Shown: piece after piece, positions 11,925 through 25,800 of the stretch
How the letters are laid out: each line of letters opens with the position of its first letter
Numbering within the stretch: position 1 is the stretch's first letter
Notes under the pieces: generated by a model
The model's input: the letters and a program-made list of their open reading frames with translations, nothing else
Told to the model about the DNA's origin: nothing
Databases searched by the model: none
Translations under genes and position numbers: made by a program
Source of the DNA: Beaufortia kweichowensis
Taxonomy: Eukaryota > Chordata > Actinopteri > Cypriniformes > Gastromyzontidae
DNA length: 64,000 bases
Reading direction: 5' to 3'
NCBI GenBank assembly: GCA_019155185.1
Contig: CM032817.1
Coordinates: forward strand, 6,716,034 to 6,780,033

Positions 11925-13814
11925 ATGGCGTGGAGGGCCTTGGCAGCAGTGTCCATGCTGCTGTTTATTGGCTCATCTTGCTGCGATGATGCTCCAGACC
12001 AGTTTTCCTCTTCGACCATCATCAACAATGTGGTTCAGGACCCTCACACCGGCCGAATCTATCTGGGTGCCGTAAATGCCATTCACCAGCTGAACTCAGA
12101 CTTACAACTCGAGAGCAGTGCCGTGACGGGCCCAAAGATGGACAACCCGTCTTGCACTCCACCAATCACTACGCTGTGCAAGTGACGCTAAAGAAACGAA
12201 TAACATCAACAAACTTTTGCTGGTTAACTCTGCCAACGGCACATTAGTCGTGTGCGGTAGCGTGTTTAGGGGCATCTGCTCCTTGGTGAACCTCAACAGC
12301 GTGGAGAAGCCGGTGTACTACAGCGACACCAAAGGAGAGAAGACGTACGTGGCCAGCACTGAAGAGACCGTCGCTGTGGTCGGGGTTATTTCTTATTTCG
12401 TGGATACTAACTCCAACGCTAACCTCAGCGTGTTTCTGGTGGGAAAGGGCTACGGGGGCTCGGACAGCTCGAAGTTAGTCAGCACTCGCTTGCTGCAGGA
12501 ACACGGCGACATGGATGTCTTCGAGAACATGGTCGAGGCGTCCACCGTCCAGGCCAGCCCGTTTGCTCAGCGCTTCGTCCATGACTTCCGACACGCTTTT
12601 AAGGATAACGGCTACATCTACTTTCTGTTCTCACGCACCCCGGGCACAAGCGACAGCAGGAAAATCACTTTCGTGGCGCGCCTGTGCGAGGACGACCATC
12701 ATTATTATTCCTACACCGAGCTTCAACTCAACTGCTCCAGCAACATCGAGAGACAGGAGAACACGTACAACAAGGTCCAAGCGGCGTACCTGGCCACTCC
12801 AGGAGCGGTTTTGGCTCAGGATATTAAACTTTCAAATCCGAACGGTAAGGTTCTGTATGCGGTGTTCAGCGCGGACGAGGACAGCAGCCGTTCGGCCTTG
12901 TGCCTGTACCCGCTCAGCAGCATCAATGCAAGGCTTGAGGAAGTGATCGAGTCCTGCTACATAGGTGAAGTTATAGAGGACGAGAAGCCAAAGACTGTTT
13001 ATTCACCCTACATCTCCAAATCAGAGGCCATCTGTAACACCAAGAGACCCGTGAGTGGGATTTTTCATCTTCGTTTGCTCGTTGTGTGTCTTTAGAAGCA
13101 TAATGATCTTGCTAACTACTTGTGTGGTTTGTCTTTTGGCTCTGCAGTCAGGCATGGTGAAGACTTACAAATGCGGAGCAGAGTTCCTGCCCTCACCACT
13201 AGCCAGTAAACCCGAGTACGCTCTGGCCGTCAAACCCATCTACACCCGAAGCGACATGCTGACTGCGGTGGCTGTGGCGGTGGAGAACGAGCACACAGTG
13301 GCCTTCTTAGGAACCAGTGGAGGAGATGTATTACAGGTAAGGAACTGTATTCACAGTATATCACTTAATATTGTTGATAAGACATCTGTGATTATTTGTC
13401 TACTATTGACAGTTTTGGGGCCAATTAGGTAAAAATTTGGACATGATTAACAAAAGCTATTTTGAATAGTAGAAATTTTGCAGCTTTGAAACTCAACAAA
13501 TGAATTGAATTTTGAGTCATTTGTATAATGTAACAAGTCACATGTAACAAAGACTTTCTAAGTACCACCTCAAACCTGCTTAAGTGCACCATGTTGAAAT
13601 TTACAGTTTAAATATCAGAGTCATTGAGTTTTGACCAGTGGGTTAGATATGAGAGATATAATACCAATAATCTTTTACTCTGCAGGTTCATCTCGACCCA
13701 CACCACACCGGCTTCTATCACAGGATTTCAGGAGAACGCACAGATAGTGGAGTGAACAAAAATATGTTTTTTGATTCAAGTTTGGATCACCTATACATGA
13801 CCACTGGCAAAAAG
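11925..13814 (+). other. plxnb2: plxnb2 signal peptide and sema domain (exons 1-3)
   Basis: The protein opens with a hydrophobic signal peptide (MAWRALAAVSMLLFIGSSC), then the sema beta-propeller to about residue 481, which binds semaphorin. Family-typical stretches include IYLGAVNAIHQLNSDL, LLLVNSANGTLVVCGSVF, GICSLVNLNS, FRHAFKDNGYIYFLFSR and AFLGTSGGDVLQ. The very long first coding exon (1,126 nt) holding most of the sema domain is usual for plexin genes. The frame breaks once near 12180 (separate entry); conserved sequence continues on both sides. Confidence 0.85.
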
Positions 13815-16800
13815 GTTTGCAAATGGTTCATACACAACACAAAACTGAATAATGTCTGCTCACATTTGTAGATTTCTAGTTAAACGACCTTTCCGTTGTT
13901 TGTCTACAAACATCTTTAATCCTTCAGTGGCAAGGCATCAACTGTTAAGTAAATAAATTAACATGTGGGTTTTGAAGGTATTTTTGTTGCTAAATGTTTT
14001 TGTTTCGCTTTTCTTTTTTGTAGATCACAAAAGTGCCAGTGCAGGCTTGTGAAAAGAAGAAAGACTGTCAATCATGCGTGTCCCAGCGTGACCCGTACTG
14101 TGGCTGGTGTGTGCTGGAGGGCCGGTAAGTCTGTCGAAACTCTTTTTAACACCATCTATCCACTTTAACTGATCAAACAAATAACCTAGACATCACAAAC
14201 GACTCGCTGTGCCAATCATGCGACCTCCATTTCTGTTCAAGTATTTGGTGAAACAGAAAGCTCATAATATATTACAGTTTGGAAGTGTTGTATTTCAAAA
14301 TACAGTATGATTTATATATGACAGTGGTCTATTCTTTATAGGGAAATTAAATCGAAATAACAAAACTAAAGGCCTTTTTAACCATGACCATCTTCTGTTT
14401 TCTGCAGTTGCACCAGGAAGAAAGATTGTAGCAGAGGAGAGGAAGAGAATGCGTGGCTGTGGAGTCCGAAGCAAACGTGTGTGACCGTTCAATCCTTTGA
14501 GCCCCCCAACATCAGCTGCAAGAAAACAGATAGTACACAGGTACCAGAACACACACACACACACACAGACTGTGATACAGTCTGCATTTATTTAAAATCC
14601 TAACCTCTTAAGGATTACCCAACTCAGGATTGATATTTCTCTCACTGTAACAGATCGAGTCTGCGAATCTAATCCCTTTTTCATAAGTTGACATAATAAA
14701 GTTTCTATATAGGGCATCTAAAACTGTCATATCGGACCACATGAAAGGATAGAGCACTGCTTAGGTAATGCTAATACGTCTTAGAAGCATCTTAAGTGGT
14801 TTATTGAGGAGACTTCCTGTACTTTAATGAACTTCCTGGATCGTCTGTAATGAACAAAAGCACTGAAGAAATTATATTGATTTTAACAAACAAGCCTGGT
14901 GCATATTTAAAGGTGTCTATGGTCATGGAAATAGCAGGGGGTTATAAATTGTGAATTCCAGGCCTGGGAATATAAAATCATGAATTTTTATAGTGAGTAC
15001 ATTTTTTTGAAAGAAAAATACACACAGTAAATTTTTTGGATAACTTAAATATTAAAAGTCAAGCAGAATTTTAATATTTAAGTTATCTAGATATCCCTCT
15101 TAAGCAATGTGTATAAACTATTTACAGAAATATTATTCAATAAACACAAATGATCACATTTTAATATTTGTTGTCTACTTTTAGGTGAAGATTGACGTCC
15201 CCTCCCTTCCCAGCATCAGCAGTCCGGATAGACTGGAGTGTGTGTTTGGTGATTACCAAAGCCCAGCTACTATGGAGGAAACTCAGGTCGTCTGTGCCCT
15301 CCCGACCTCTGAGTACATACCACCCACACCTGAGACGCAAGGTGAGAGCAGATCTCTAACTCTGTTTGTCTTTTAGCTTTCATAACCACCTCCTATAAAG
15401 CTGCCCTCTCGCTGTCTCCGGGGTCCCGGAACAAACAGATGGTGTTGTCTCACAGATGATGTCAAGCATGAATAATTTAGTTCTCTTCTCGTGTTTGTAA
15501 TTTGTTAGGTTTGTGATTTTTAATTTGGAGCCTGATCAGCTGAAACAATTATACTTTCAAATCTGAAATTTTAAGTACAGTAGATCCTAATTTTGGTTCT
15601 TAATAATTTGAATACATTTACATTTTATGTATTACTTTTATTTACACCTAGCAGATGATTTTTACCTACAAGTTTTTTTGGGTGTGTTACATGTGATTCA
15701 AACCCATGACCTTGATGTTTGTAGTATCATAGGCTGCTATTTGAGCCACAGGAGTTCAGAAATGACTCTGAATGTGATTTACTCTTACCTAAAAACTGTG
15801 TGTGATTTACTCTTTAAACAATGTTATTCCTTCTCCTGTGTGTAGATTTTGTGGCAATGCCAGTGAAGATTAACGTGAATGATGGCATTGAAGTGGCCTC
15901 CAGTACGTTTGAGTTTTATGACTGTTCAGCGGTGGTGAAGAGAGCGCAGAATACACCGTGAGTAACAGACACGCTGCTCCAAACCAACAGGTGGCGCTGT
16001 TCTATTACACAAATCAGTCTGACACTCCATGTGGATATAAATCACTTTGAATTAAAAACTGCAGTGCTGTTTCTTATAACTAGCTGTCATAGATATATAC
16101 ACATAGATGTTTCATTAGCGGCTGTTTCTATGGGACTTTATTTAAGTCGTCCGCCATATTGGAGCAGTCTGTGAGAGCATGAGAGCAAGACTGTGACTGT
16201 GCGTTTTCAACTGCATAATGTACGGATATCAAATGTTACATGCTGTTGTGTAGACCCAAACATTATTATTGCTAACTAACACAAAACAAGACGAGGGTGT
16301 TAGCTAACACAATTTTAAAAAGTTAACATTGTTTAAAAAACAATTTTTGTATACATTTTATTTAAGTTTTCTCATTGGCATATATTCCAGCGTTGTTTAT
16401 TGTTAAAAGGAAATATTTATGTATACATTTATACATTTAGCAAATGCTTTTATTATAAGCGAATTACAAATAAGAGAGCGTATGTGATAATAATAAGTTT
16501 ACAAGTGCTAGAGTCACTTGTGAAAGTTTTATTTAAATCTTGGTAGTTTTGTTGTGGCATCTTCGAACTTATTTTTACAAAAAAATGTTTTACTGTGAGT
16601 GACGGCAGCATTGAAATGTTGACGTTCCAAAATGGCGGACACAGTGATGCCGCTGGAGTGGTTAAATGGTGCATCCAAATATACATATCTATGACAAGCT
16701 GTCATAATATTTTTTTCCACCTGCCTTAAATCCCTCCTTGTGATTGGTTGACTGTTTGTTCTGCAGATGCATAGCTTGTGTAACCAGTAAATGGGGCTGT

Positions 16801-19800
16801 CAATGGAACATTCAAGAACATACATGCAGTGATAGAGATGATATTGTTGAAGGCTCTCATATCATCAAACATATGGAGGTAAGAACCATCTTGGCGTATG
16901 ACTCATAATTCATGAATGCATGCATTTCTAAATGTATATGAAGAGACGTTTTTCGCATCTCAGTGATTTTAGATATATTTCATATAGAAATATTATTTTG
17001 TGGTTCTTGCAGGATGACAGGTGTCCTCAGTTTGAGCTTCCAGAACCTCTGCTCATTCCTGTTGGCATCAAAACCAGCATTGAATTTCAGGGCAAAAACC
17101 TGGATATATATTCGGTAAAGTGCATTCGACACCCATAATTCGCACCTCGCATGTGCTGACGTTGCGTCCTATTAAATTTGTTGGTGCGTTAAATAATATT
17201 TCATGTGATGCTGAGAATACCCAAAAGTGAATAATCTCTATTTCTCTTTCTTGATCTCTCTCAGGGTAAAACCTTTCAGATCGGCACTGAGCTCATGAAA
17301 CATGTGGGCGAGGTGACCGTGGAGGCTGACGGGTCAAAGTACAGTTTTGAAGGGTACGAGGTGAGTACGCATTACCCATTTACTTCTTGCCTTTCTTTTC
17401 TTCGTTCACATTTCTTTTTTGTGCCAATATGACACGGCCTTTGAAGTGCACGTGTCTAGGGCGTAGCAGCGTGGTCCTGTGTGGGTGTAGTAAACACACA
17501 GCGATCAGGTTTCGAAAAGACATCATGTTGGCAGGGGAGAATTAGAGCTGTTGCAAAGCGTTGTTGCAGATGCATGATGTGCCCGTCTGAATCTGTGTGC
17601 ATGTTTAATGACACATTCTACTGTTTTTGTGCCAGTTTGCTTATGACAAAGAGCCAGAGGTAAATGTGACGTTCTACATAAAGGATAAAGACACAGAGAG
17701 GAAGATTGACAGCACCCTTAGAGGTATATTTTAATGACTTCTGTGGATCACGGTACATAAGAGGTGCATGAAAACTAGCGCTGGGGCTTAAAGGGCATAA
17801 TTCACCCAAAATAAAATTTCTTTTTATCATTTATTCACCCATATGTCATTCCAAACCTGTATGACTTCTGTGGAACACAAAATAAAAATATTTGAAGAAA
17901 TGTTTTGTGTACATACAATGGAAGTCAATGGGGAACAATGTTCATACATAAAAAAGGCAATCTTTTATGTGTGTATATGCATTCATAAACTTGCCATTGT
18001 TTACTACAAATATTGTTGACTGACATTTGCTTGTTTTCCTCATTTGTAAGTCACTTTGGTTGAAAGTGTCTCCTAAATGAATGAATGCAAATGTAATGTA
18101 AATCTTGCACATAGAGACATATCCAATTTTTTTTCCTGTGAAATGCTTTCTAAAATGAAATTGCACCATCCTATATGCAAATTAGCAAATTATGGTTCAT
18201 AGTCATAGAAATAAAAGAAGTGTTGTGTGTTTTTATTTATTAATTTTATATGATGAATTTAACTAATTAACTAATAATTTCATTTTCTGGTTTCTCTACC
18301 CAGTGGTGTTGTACAACTGTTCGGTACGACGTGAGGACTGCAGTTTGTGCAAGAATGCCGAGCAGAAGTATGACTGCGTGTGGTGCGACACCACAAAATC
18401 CTGCATTTATAAAGTTCTGTGCAACCAGGAACTTGAGCAATGTCCTGCTCCAAAGATCACTGATGTGAGAACCGTAACACTTTCTTATTTCTTTTTATAA
18501 CCCCTTTTCCTCTTTTTACAGGCACTCCTGAAATGTAAACACTGTTCAATTCATAAAATTCAGTGTCGTATCATTATGAATCTAAAAGCAACCTTTCAGC
18601 TAAAGATGAAATGCATTCAAGAGTATCTCATCTGTACTATACGACATCTCCATGATAAATATTGTAATGCATAATTCTCTCTTCTCGGTTCAAATGCAGC
18701 TTATAATTTTCACTTTCCTTCATCTTTAAAAAAAGCAGTATTTCTTATCTCCGTTGTAATATTTCATGGCTAGATGATGTATAGATGCCTGCGTGCTCAG
18801 GGATGGTAGTCGCAAACTGGAAATTTGAAATGTTCTCTCTCTCTCACGCTAGTATTTTGTTATATCTATCTGAGACTCTAATGATCACGCTGCCTGTGCC
18901 TGATAGTATTTTATTATTTGTCATATGGAAAATTATTATATTCCAAAGCAACCATCTGACTCAGAAGAGCGATGATCATGGGTTGTCTTGATTTACTGGC
19001 TGGTTCATAGATTAGTTAAGTAACCCCAGGAGATACTTACACAGGTTCCAGTTTTAATTTCATTAAACTATAGAAGAGATTTAAAGAAAATATAAAAAAC
19101 ATATATCATTTCATTTAAAAGTTATTTATTCAAAGAATTATTTAATAATAACATTTATCATCATATCATATCATATCATATGAATGGTAAACATTTATTC
19201 ATATTAGTCAAAAGATTAACATAATTAATAGCAAATAAGTCTGACTGAGAAAAAAGAAAGTGCATGTATTAAAAGAAACCAGACAGAGATGGATTTTTCA
19301 ACATCTCTCTTTACTTATCTTGAAAGTTTCTCCATGATTGAATTTTTCACTTGTCAAAGACAAACAAGCTGAAGTGTCTCATTAAAGGAAGAGATTAGAG
19401 GTGACTTGATGAGTGTTTCTTTAGCCAAAGAATCAATTTGTTATTAGTTATAAAGTGAATCACTGTAATAATGGCCATTTTAAAAGACCAAACAGTTTGC
19501 AAGCAGCCTAAATAATTCATAAATGTTACCATATAAATGCCTTCTTACACTGTGCCGCTGTTTGTTTTTATTGTAGATTGTCCCGCGGTACGGACCATTA
19601 GGCGGGCAGATCTCCGTCACCATAAAAGGCTCCAACTTGGGCATCAAGAAAGAGGACATTAAAAGAATCACAGTAGCAGGAGTGCCATGTACTCATCAAC
19701 CTGAAAACTACTCTGTGTCTACCAGGTACTAGATTTCAGACCATGTAATGTATTGAGTTGTAGCATATATATTTAAAATTTATCTTGTGATTGTGATAGT

Positions 19801-22800
19801 GTTTTTTTAAGGCCCATGTTCATTTTTAGCCCTGTTATTTTACACATCCACTTTCTCACTTGTTTTAGTGTTGTGTGTGAGATTGGATCCTTCCCATCAC
19901 CCCCTGAGGACCTTCCCAATGACCAAAGCCGTGTCGGGCCAGTGGAAGTGGAGGTTGAAGGAGGGCGAACGGGACTGTCGAACGTGATGTTTACGTACAG
20001 GGTAACGGATCTTTGTGTATTTACTATAGCTTAGATTTAATTTTCCTAATCCCACAGAACGATAAATTGTTTTGCTGGCACTAGCACTAGTTAGACCAAC
20101 TTGATGTTTGTGGTGAAAGTGATCGAGGAACACTTGCTACATGAAGTGAGCATAAAATTAAAAGTAAACGTATTTACTGCAATAATATACGTTCCTTGGT
20201 CTTGATAAAACAGTGATTATCTTTGTAATCTTTCATCAAAATGTAATAACATGAGCTGTCTCTGAAATGACTGTCTTTTTGACTGATGCTGGCATTGTTC
20301 TAGACTGCTGTCATAGGTAATAAAACCTTTTGGAAAATCTTGCTGATAGTTAATGCAGTATTTTAAAGCCGTTTGACGTAAATGTATTGAAGGTGACAGC
20401 AAAAAAGCAACAAATTACCATTGAGATAATTGAAAATGCTCTTTAAGTTTTGTTTCTGTAGTGCTTTTGTTTGTGTGCATTGTTTCAATCAGCTTTACAG
20501 AAAACAATTTAGTACAAGAAAATAATTAATTTACAGAAATATTGTTATCTTTAAGTGCACAGTGTGCAAACTAAAGGCGACTGTGGCACAGAAACAAACA
20601 TTTTCTTGAGGTGCTAGTAGAGAATTGTGCTATTTAAACATTGCATTTGTTGCATTTACTGTTGCATTAAACATTGAATGAACGTTGCATTTACATTTAT
20701 GCATTTTGTGTATGTAAAGTCTACAATTGAAACAATATTAGTGCATTTATACAGTATGTGTGATGATAAATCAAATATAATGAAAACCAGACTTAAAATA
20801 AAGTATGTAAAAGCTTAGCTATAGGTGTAGCAAACCATTTACAAAGTCTTTTGTTTTGCCTTAAAGGACCCTGTTCCCATGGCTGTGATCCCCTCTAAAG
20901 GCCCTGAAGCCGGTGGGACCCTCATCACCATCACAGGAAAAAACTTGGACACGGCTAGTAAAGATGACATCAGCATCTTTGTCGGGGGAGAGCCTTGTGA
21001 AGTGTGAGTTAACCGGTTTGCAGTAGATTTTTGAAAGAACCAAATCAGATTTGATTAGTGGTGGTTGTGTTTTCCTGATCTGTTGTGTTATTAAACCTGC
21101 AGGGTGACATTTGGCCAGCAGATTACCTGTAAAACAGGCCCATACAAAGGACAAAAGATACCATCCGACAAGTTGATGGTCAGTGTGAAATACGGCAAGG
21201 TGACCAATAAAGAATTTCCCGGATTTGAATACTCGGCCAATCCCAAAATTTCACATTATGCACCGCAGTCAAGCTTTGTTTGGTGAGTCCACTCTTCAGC
21301 GATTTTAAGAATACTTGATCGTATATGGCACGTGTGTTACATGTCTATGTTTGTTTGTGTGTTTCTCAGCGGAGGTCGTAAGATCGTGTTGATGGGATCT
21401 GGATTTGATCAGGTGCAGAGAGCCACTATGGTAGTGCTGCCCTCTTCTGACGATTTCATTCTCAAGTCTAACAACGTGGAGGTACGAGAGTTATCATTTA
21501 TGCTCTCTGAATAAATCATTGAAAATCATCTTGGTTTTCTATTTTTTGCTCTGTCAAATGTTATTGATTGGCTCTTGAGAAATGTCAGCGCTGTCTTTTT
21601 CTTTAATTTTCTTTTGATCAAATTTCAATGTCATAATCTATTGCTCCAAAGCATCTCCTTTTCTCAATCTCGCTTCTTTCACGGTTGACGAGCAACGTTC
21701 TGTCTTCATGTCATCATATTCGTTTCATGAAAAGTGTGCTCAGACTTCCTAAATGTGCTTTATACGGAGATAAACAGAGTCGTTTTAAATCCCGCAGTTC
21801 GTTCAGGAGGTTAGCAGTAAGAACGAGACCGTGCTGGAGTTTCTGTCACCGCACGTGGATGAGGATTATGCAAACCAGCCGTTAAAAACCATCATCAAGC
21901 TGGACAACTTGGTAGAGCCCCTGAATGAGTTTGTTTACCATCCTGACCCCACGTTCATTCCGCTGGTGGATAAAGCCATCACAGAAAACAGCATCATCAA
22001 TGTTAATGTAAATATCAATATCAACTTTCATCTTTAAAATACTGTTTTGTGACCAAAAACTTGGTTTCATTCATGTACTGTACATCAATAAAAATAAAAA
22101 ACATTTTTTTATTTAGGTTTTAACATAAATTAAAATAAAAAAACAATACAATATATAAGATGCCCATGGATGGCTGTCAAGTGAATTAGTGTTTTATATC
22201 AAAATTGACTTTGTAACTGCTACTGTGCTTACAAAATTCTTACAAAACGCTTGCTTTTCTAATGCAGGGTCAAGGTTTTTCCAAAGCAATGACTGCCAAA
22301 GAAGCTCAGGCGTTTGTGGGTGACGAACCTTGTGTTGTAACAATCCTGGAGTATGATAAGCTGTTCCTCGAGGCTCCATCCAGTCCTCCTAAATCCACCT
22401 CCAGGCGTCATCGCAGAGACACCAGCTCAGAAGCCATGGAGCTCCTGGTTAGAAAGATGCATTTATGCTTTCCATTTTGCACACACTTCAGTCTGTTTCA
22501 TTCCAAATAACATTTCATGTGTTTTACAGATTAAGTTTGGAAAAGGGGAGTGGAACGTTGGTTCTGTCCGCTTTGAGAGGAAGTATGAGGTTCCTCTGTA
22601 TATCATAATCCCAGCCGTCATCATTCCCATGGTGCTCTTTATCGCTGTGTCTGTATACTGCTACAGGTAACGAAACATACAGAAGTTATTCTTCTGTAGC
22701 AATACTGGGAAGATACATTTATAGCTTACTCTGCAAACACAAGCGTCAGATTTGTTGCGAATGTGAGGCTTTTGTTTCTGGTACAAAGTATAGTTGATTT

Positions 22801-25800
22801 TGATGAACATATGTCTTTTTTTTTTTGTGCTTGTATTTGCAGGAGGAAAAGCCAACAGGCTGAAAGAGAGTACGAGAAGATAAAAGATCAGCTGAACAGT
22901 CTTGAGGAGAGTGTTCGTGATCGCTGCAAAAAGGAATTTACAGGTGATTAATTCTTGAAAGTTTGCTCATTGTTAATTCTAGTTTGCAAGATTGGTCAAT
23001 GTGATGTTTGGTAACCAATTTGTGTTTTTTTTAGATCTTATGATAGAGATGGAGGACCACACAAGCGACCTGAGCGAAGCTCGGATCCCATTCCTGGACT
23101 ACAAGACCTACACAGACCGCGTTTTCTTCCTGCCCTCCAAAGATGGAGCCAATGACGTCATGATCACCGGCAGGCTTAATATCCCAGAATCCCGCAGGGC
23201 CATTGTAGACCAGGCCCTAAACCAGTTCTCTAACCTCCTCAACAGCAAAACCTTCCTCATCAATGTAAGTACCCAAACTCATCTGTTTTTACTCAAGCAT
23301 TTCTCTTGGCACTGGCAGGGTTATTGTATGCCCATCTGTTTGTTTGTTCTTCATGAGCGTAATTTCAAGTATCTGCCCTGCAGACATGAGACTTTAAAGT
23401 AATGTTTTGAAATGCGTTCTGCTCTGCTGACGAGCCTTCGTACAACTGGATTTGATTGATGAGGTGACTTGTGTATCGATGTCTGTGTGCTATAGTTCAT
23501 TCGCACCCTGGAGGAAAGGCAGGAGTTTAATGCCAGAAATAAGGTTTACTTTGCGTCGCTCTTGACGGTGGCTCTGCATGGCAAGCTGGAGTACTACACT
23601 GATATCATGAGAACGCTTCTTCTGGAGCTCATGGAGGAATACGTTCACAGCAAGAACCCCAAACTCATGCTGCGCAGGTCAGAACCAAAACATGCATTAC
23701 ATTCAAAGCGATCCATAGTGCATTCAAGCTATACATTTTAGCATTAAATGCAATTTAACAACATTTATCAGTACTTGAACACCATGCTTTGTTAGTTGAT
23801 CTACAAAAACATCGAGCTGCAGATCAGCAATGTAACAGATATTATAGATAATATATTTGTTTACACAGATATGTGTATTTTTTATTCTGATGAATGTTAA
23901 AAAATAAATGCTAAAATTATGATTTTCAGGCCTGGAGAATCATAGAAAAATTAAGAAACACTTGAAGACATTGAAATTTGTGTATAGTCAATGTACATTA
24001 GTTCTTATGTTTAGCTGTAACATAAATTATTTATAATCCTTATATTCATACAAATCAGCAAATTTTAAAATCCATTAAAACCATTAAAAGCTATGGGAAC
24101 ATTCTCAAAATTAGTATTTTGAAAAAGAAGTATATTTTTATAAAAAATAAAGCAGTATATGTTGCTTGTTTGTGTTTTTCATGTGTAGGTCCGAGACAGT
24201 TGTGGAGAGGATGTTGTGTAACTGGATGTCCATATGTCTCTACCAGTTCCTGAAGGTAAGCATTGACCGTTTCGCTAAGATTACATCCACAGAAATAGTT
24301 TTCTCGTCACAAAAGCTGACTAATGTGTGTTCTCTCAGGACTCAGCTGGTGAGCCGCTGTACAAGCTTTTTAAGGCCATTAAACACCAGGTGGAAAAAGG
24401 GCCTGTGGATGCCAAGATGAAGAAAGCCAAGTACACTCTGAACGACACCGGACTCCTGGGGGACGATGTCGAATACAGCGTCTTGGTAGGTGTCTTTACC
24501 TTGCCAGATGCATTTAGACAGTTGTTCTTGTTGGCATTTTAAACAGACGTGATGTTCCAATATTTCAACCCGATTTCCCAGAATCCAATTATCCAGGAGA
24601 AAATTTTAGCAGGTTGACATTTCCGCTGTGTGGTGTACGTGTTTACTAAAGACAATCTTCTGACAATATCAAAGCATTGGGCTCTTCAAGAGGACGATTG
24701 TTAACGTAGATTGAATGAGACTTTATGGAAGCGATTCAGGAATGTGTAAACTGTGTCAATCAGTGTCGTCCTAACGTGGTTTTATTGGCTGCCAGTGAGT
24801 CTGTAATCTCACTCTGCAGCGTAACGTTCGTCCTCGGGGACCGAAGAGCCATTATCTGCTGGACGAAACGGCTCGACAGGGAACAATTCATGCACTCTTG
24901 GAAAACAAAACAAAAGTCTTTGTTTTTAGCAGATTGTCTTGTTGGCAGCTCACCTGTGCGTTTCACAATAATCGACTTATAATTAGTGGTGCTTGCTAAG
25001 ACTTGAAAGGCAATGGAGATATGAAGCAATTGGATTTCTTTTTTGATGTCGTATGATAAAGCAGGAAAAAAATAGTATAGTTTTTTAGGAGGACTAACCA
25101 TATATGGTGGCTTTGGGGTGGGCTTAACACATAAGCACATATCAAACACATTTGCAACTGCTTTGTAAATTACCCAACAGTTAGTTTTTTTAAGAAATAT
25201 AAAAATGTTTTTTTTTCTTTGTACTTAACAATGGTGTTTTGAACCTTTTAGACCCTACAGGTGCTTGTTCACGGTGAGGGCCCAGACGTGACACCTGTCA
25301 AAGTGCTTAACTGCGACACCATCTCACAGGTGAAGGAGAAGATCATTGAGCAGGTGTACAGAAACCTACCCTACTCCCAGAGACCCAAAGTGGACAGCGT
25401 CGCCCTCGGTTAGACATCATCTACACAACATATTGCATTTATTTATATTATATTTATATTTTTATTTATATTAAGTTCACAGACACTAGTTCACATTATC
25501 TGATTTATTGAACATTTTGATTTTACTTTTAGCTATCAATAACAGCAAAACACTCTTTTAACGCATTTTTATTTTAACGCATATTATTAATGTATGTTTA
25601 ATTCCATCACACAGATTTGTCTCTTAGATTTGGTTCTCTCTGAGCCTGATGATTTATTAGCTTTTTAAAAGAAAGTCCCCAACTCTTTTTAAAGCAACTG
25701 TTTAATAAACAACACACCACATTTAAGAAAACTGAAGGACGACTCGCCTCATCTCGGCTCCCGAATAGATAGCGATTTGATTAATGGCGTTCGTGTCGGT

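Larger units (their letters stand above)
14024..22007 (+). other. plxnb2: plxnb2 PSI and IPT repeat region (exons 4-18)
   Basis: Three cysteine-rich PSI modules can be seen. The first is in exons 4-5 (CQSCVSQRDPYCGWCVLEGR), the second in exon 8 (CIACVTSKWGCQW), and the third in exon 12 (CSLCKNAEQKYDCVWC). IPT/TIG immunoglobulin-like folds follow, for example PRYGPLGGQISVTIKGSNLG (exon 13), KGPEAGGTLITITGKNLD (exon 15) and CGGRKIVLMGSGFDQV (exons 16-17). Together they cover about residues 482-1142 of the corrected protein and form the extracellular stalk. No missing module was noticed. Confidence 0.85.

Noticed and set aside
12217..13095. A separate gene starting at ATG 12217
   Set aside because: It is the continuation of plxnb2 exon 1 after the frameshift; it lacks a signal peptide, and the frame runs past the real donor at 13051 into the intron.
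24725..25149. Open frames inside plxnb2 intron 25, including 129 codons on the minus strand
   Set aside because: They lie in an intron between well-supported exons, have no recognisable domain and no splice partners.
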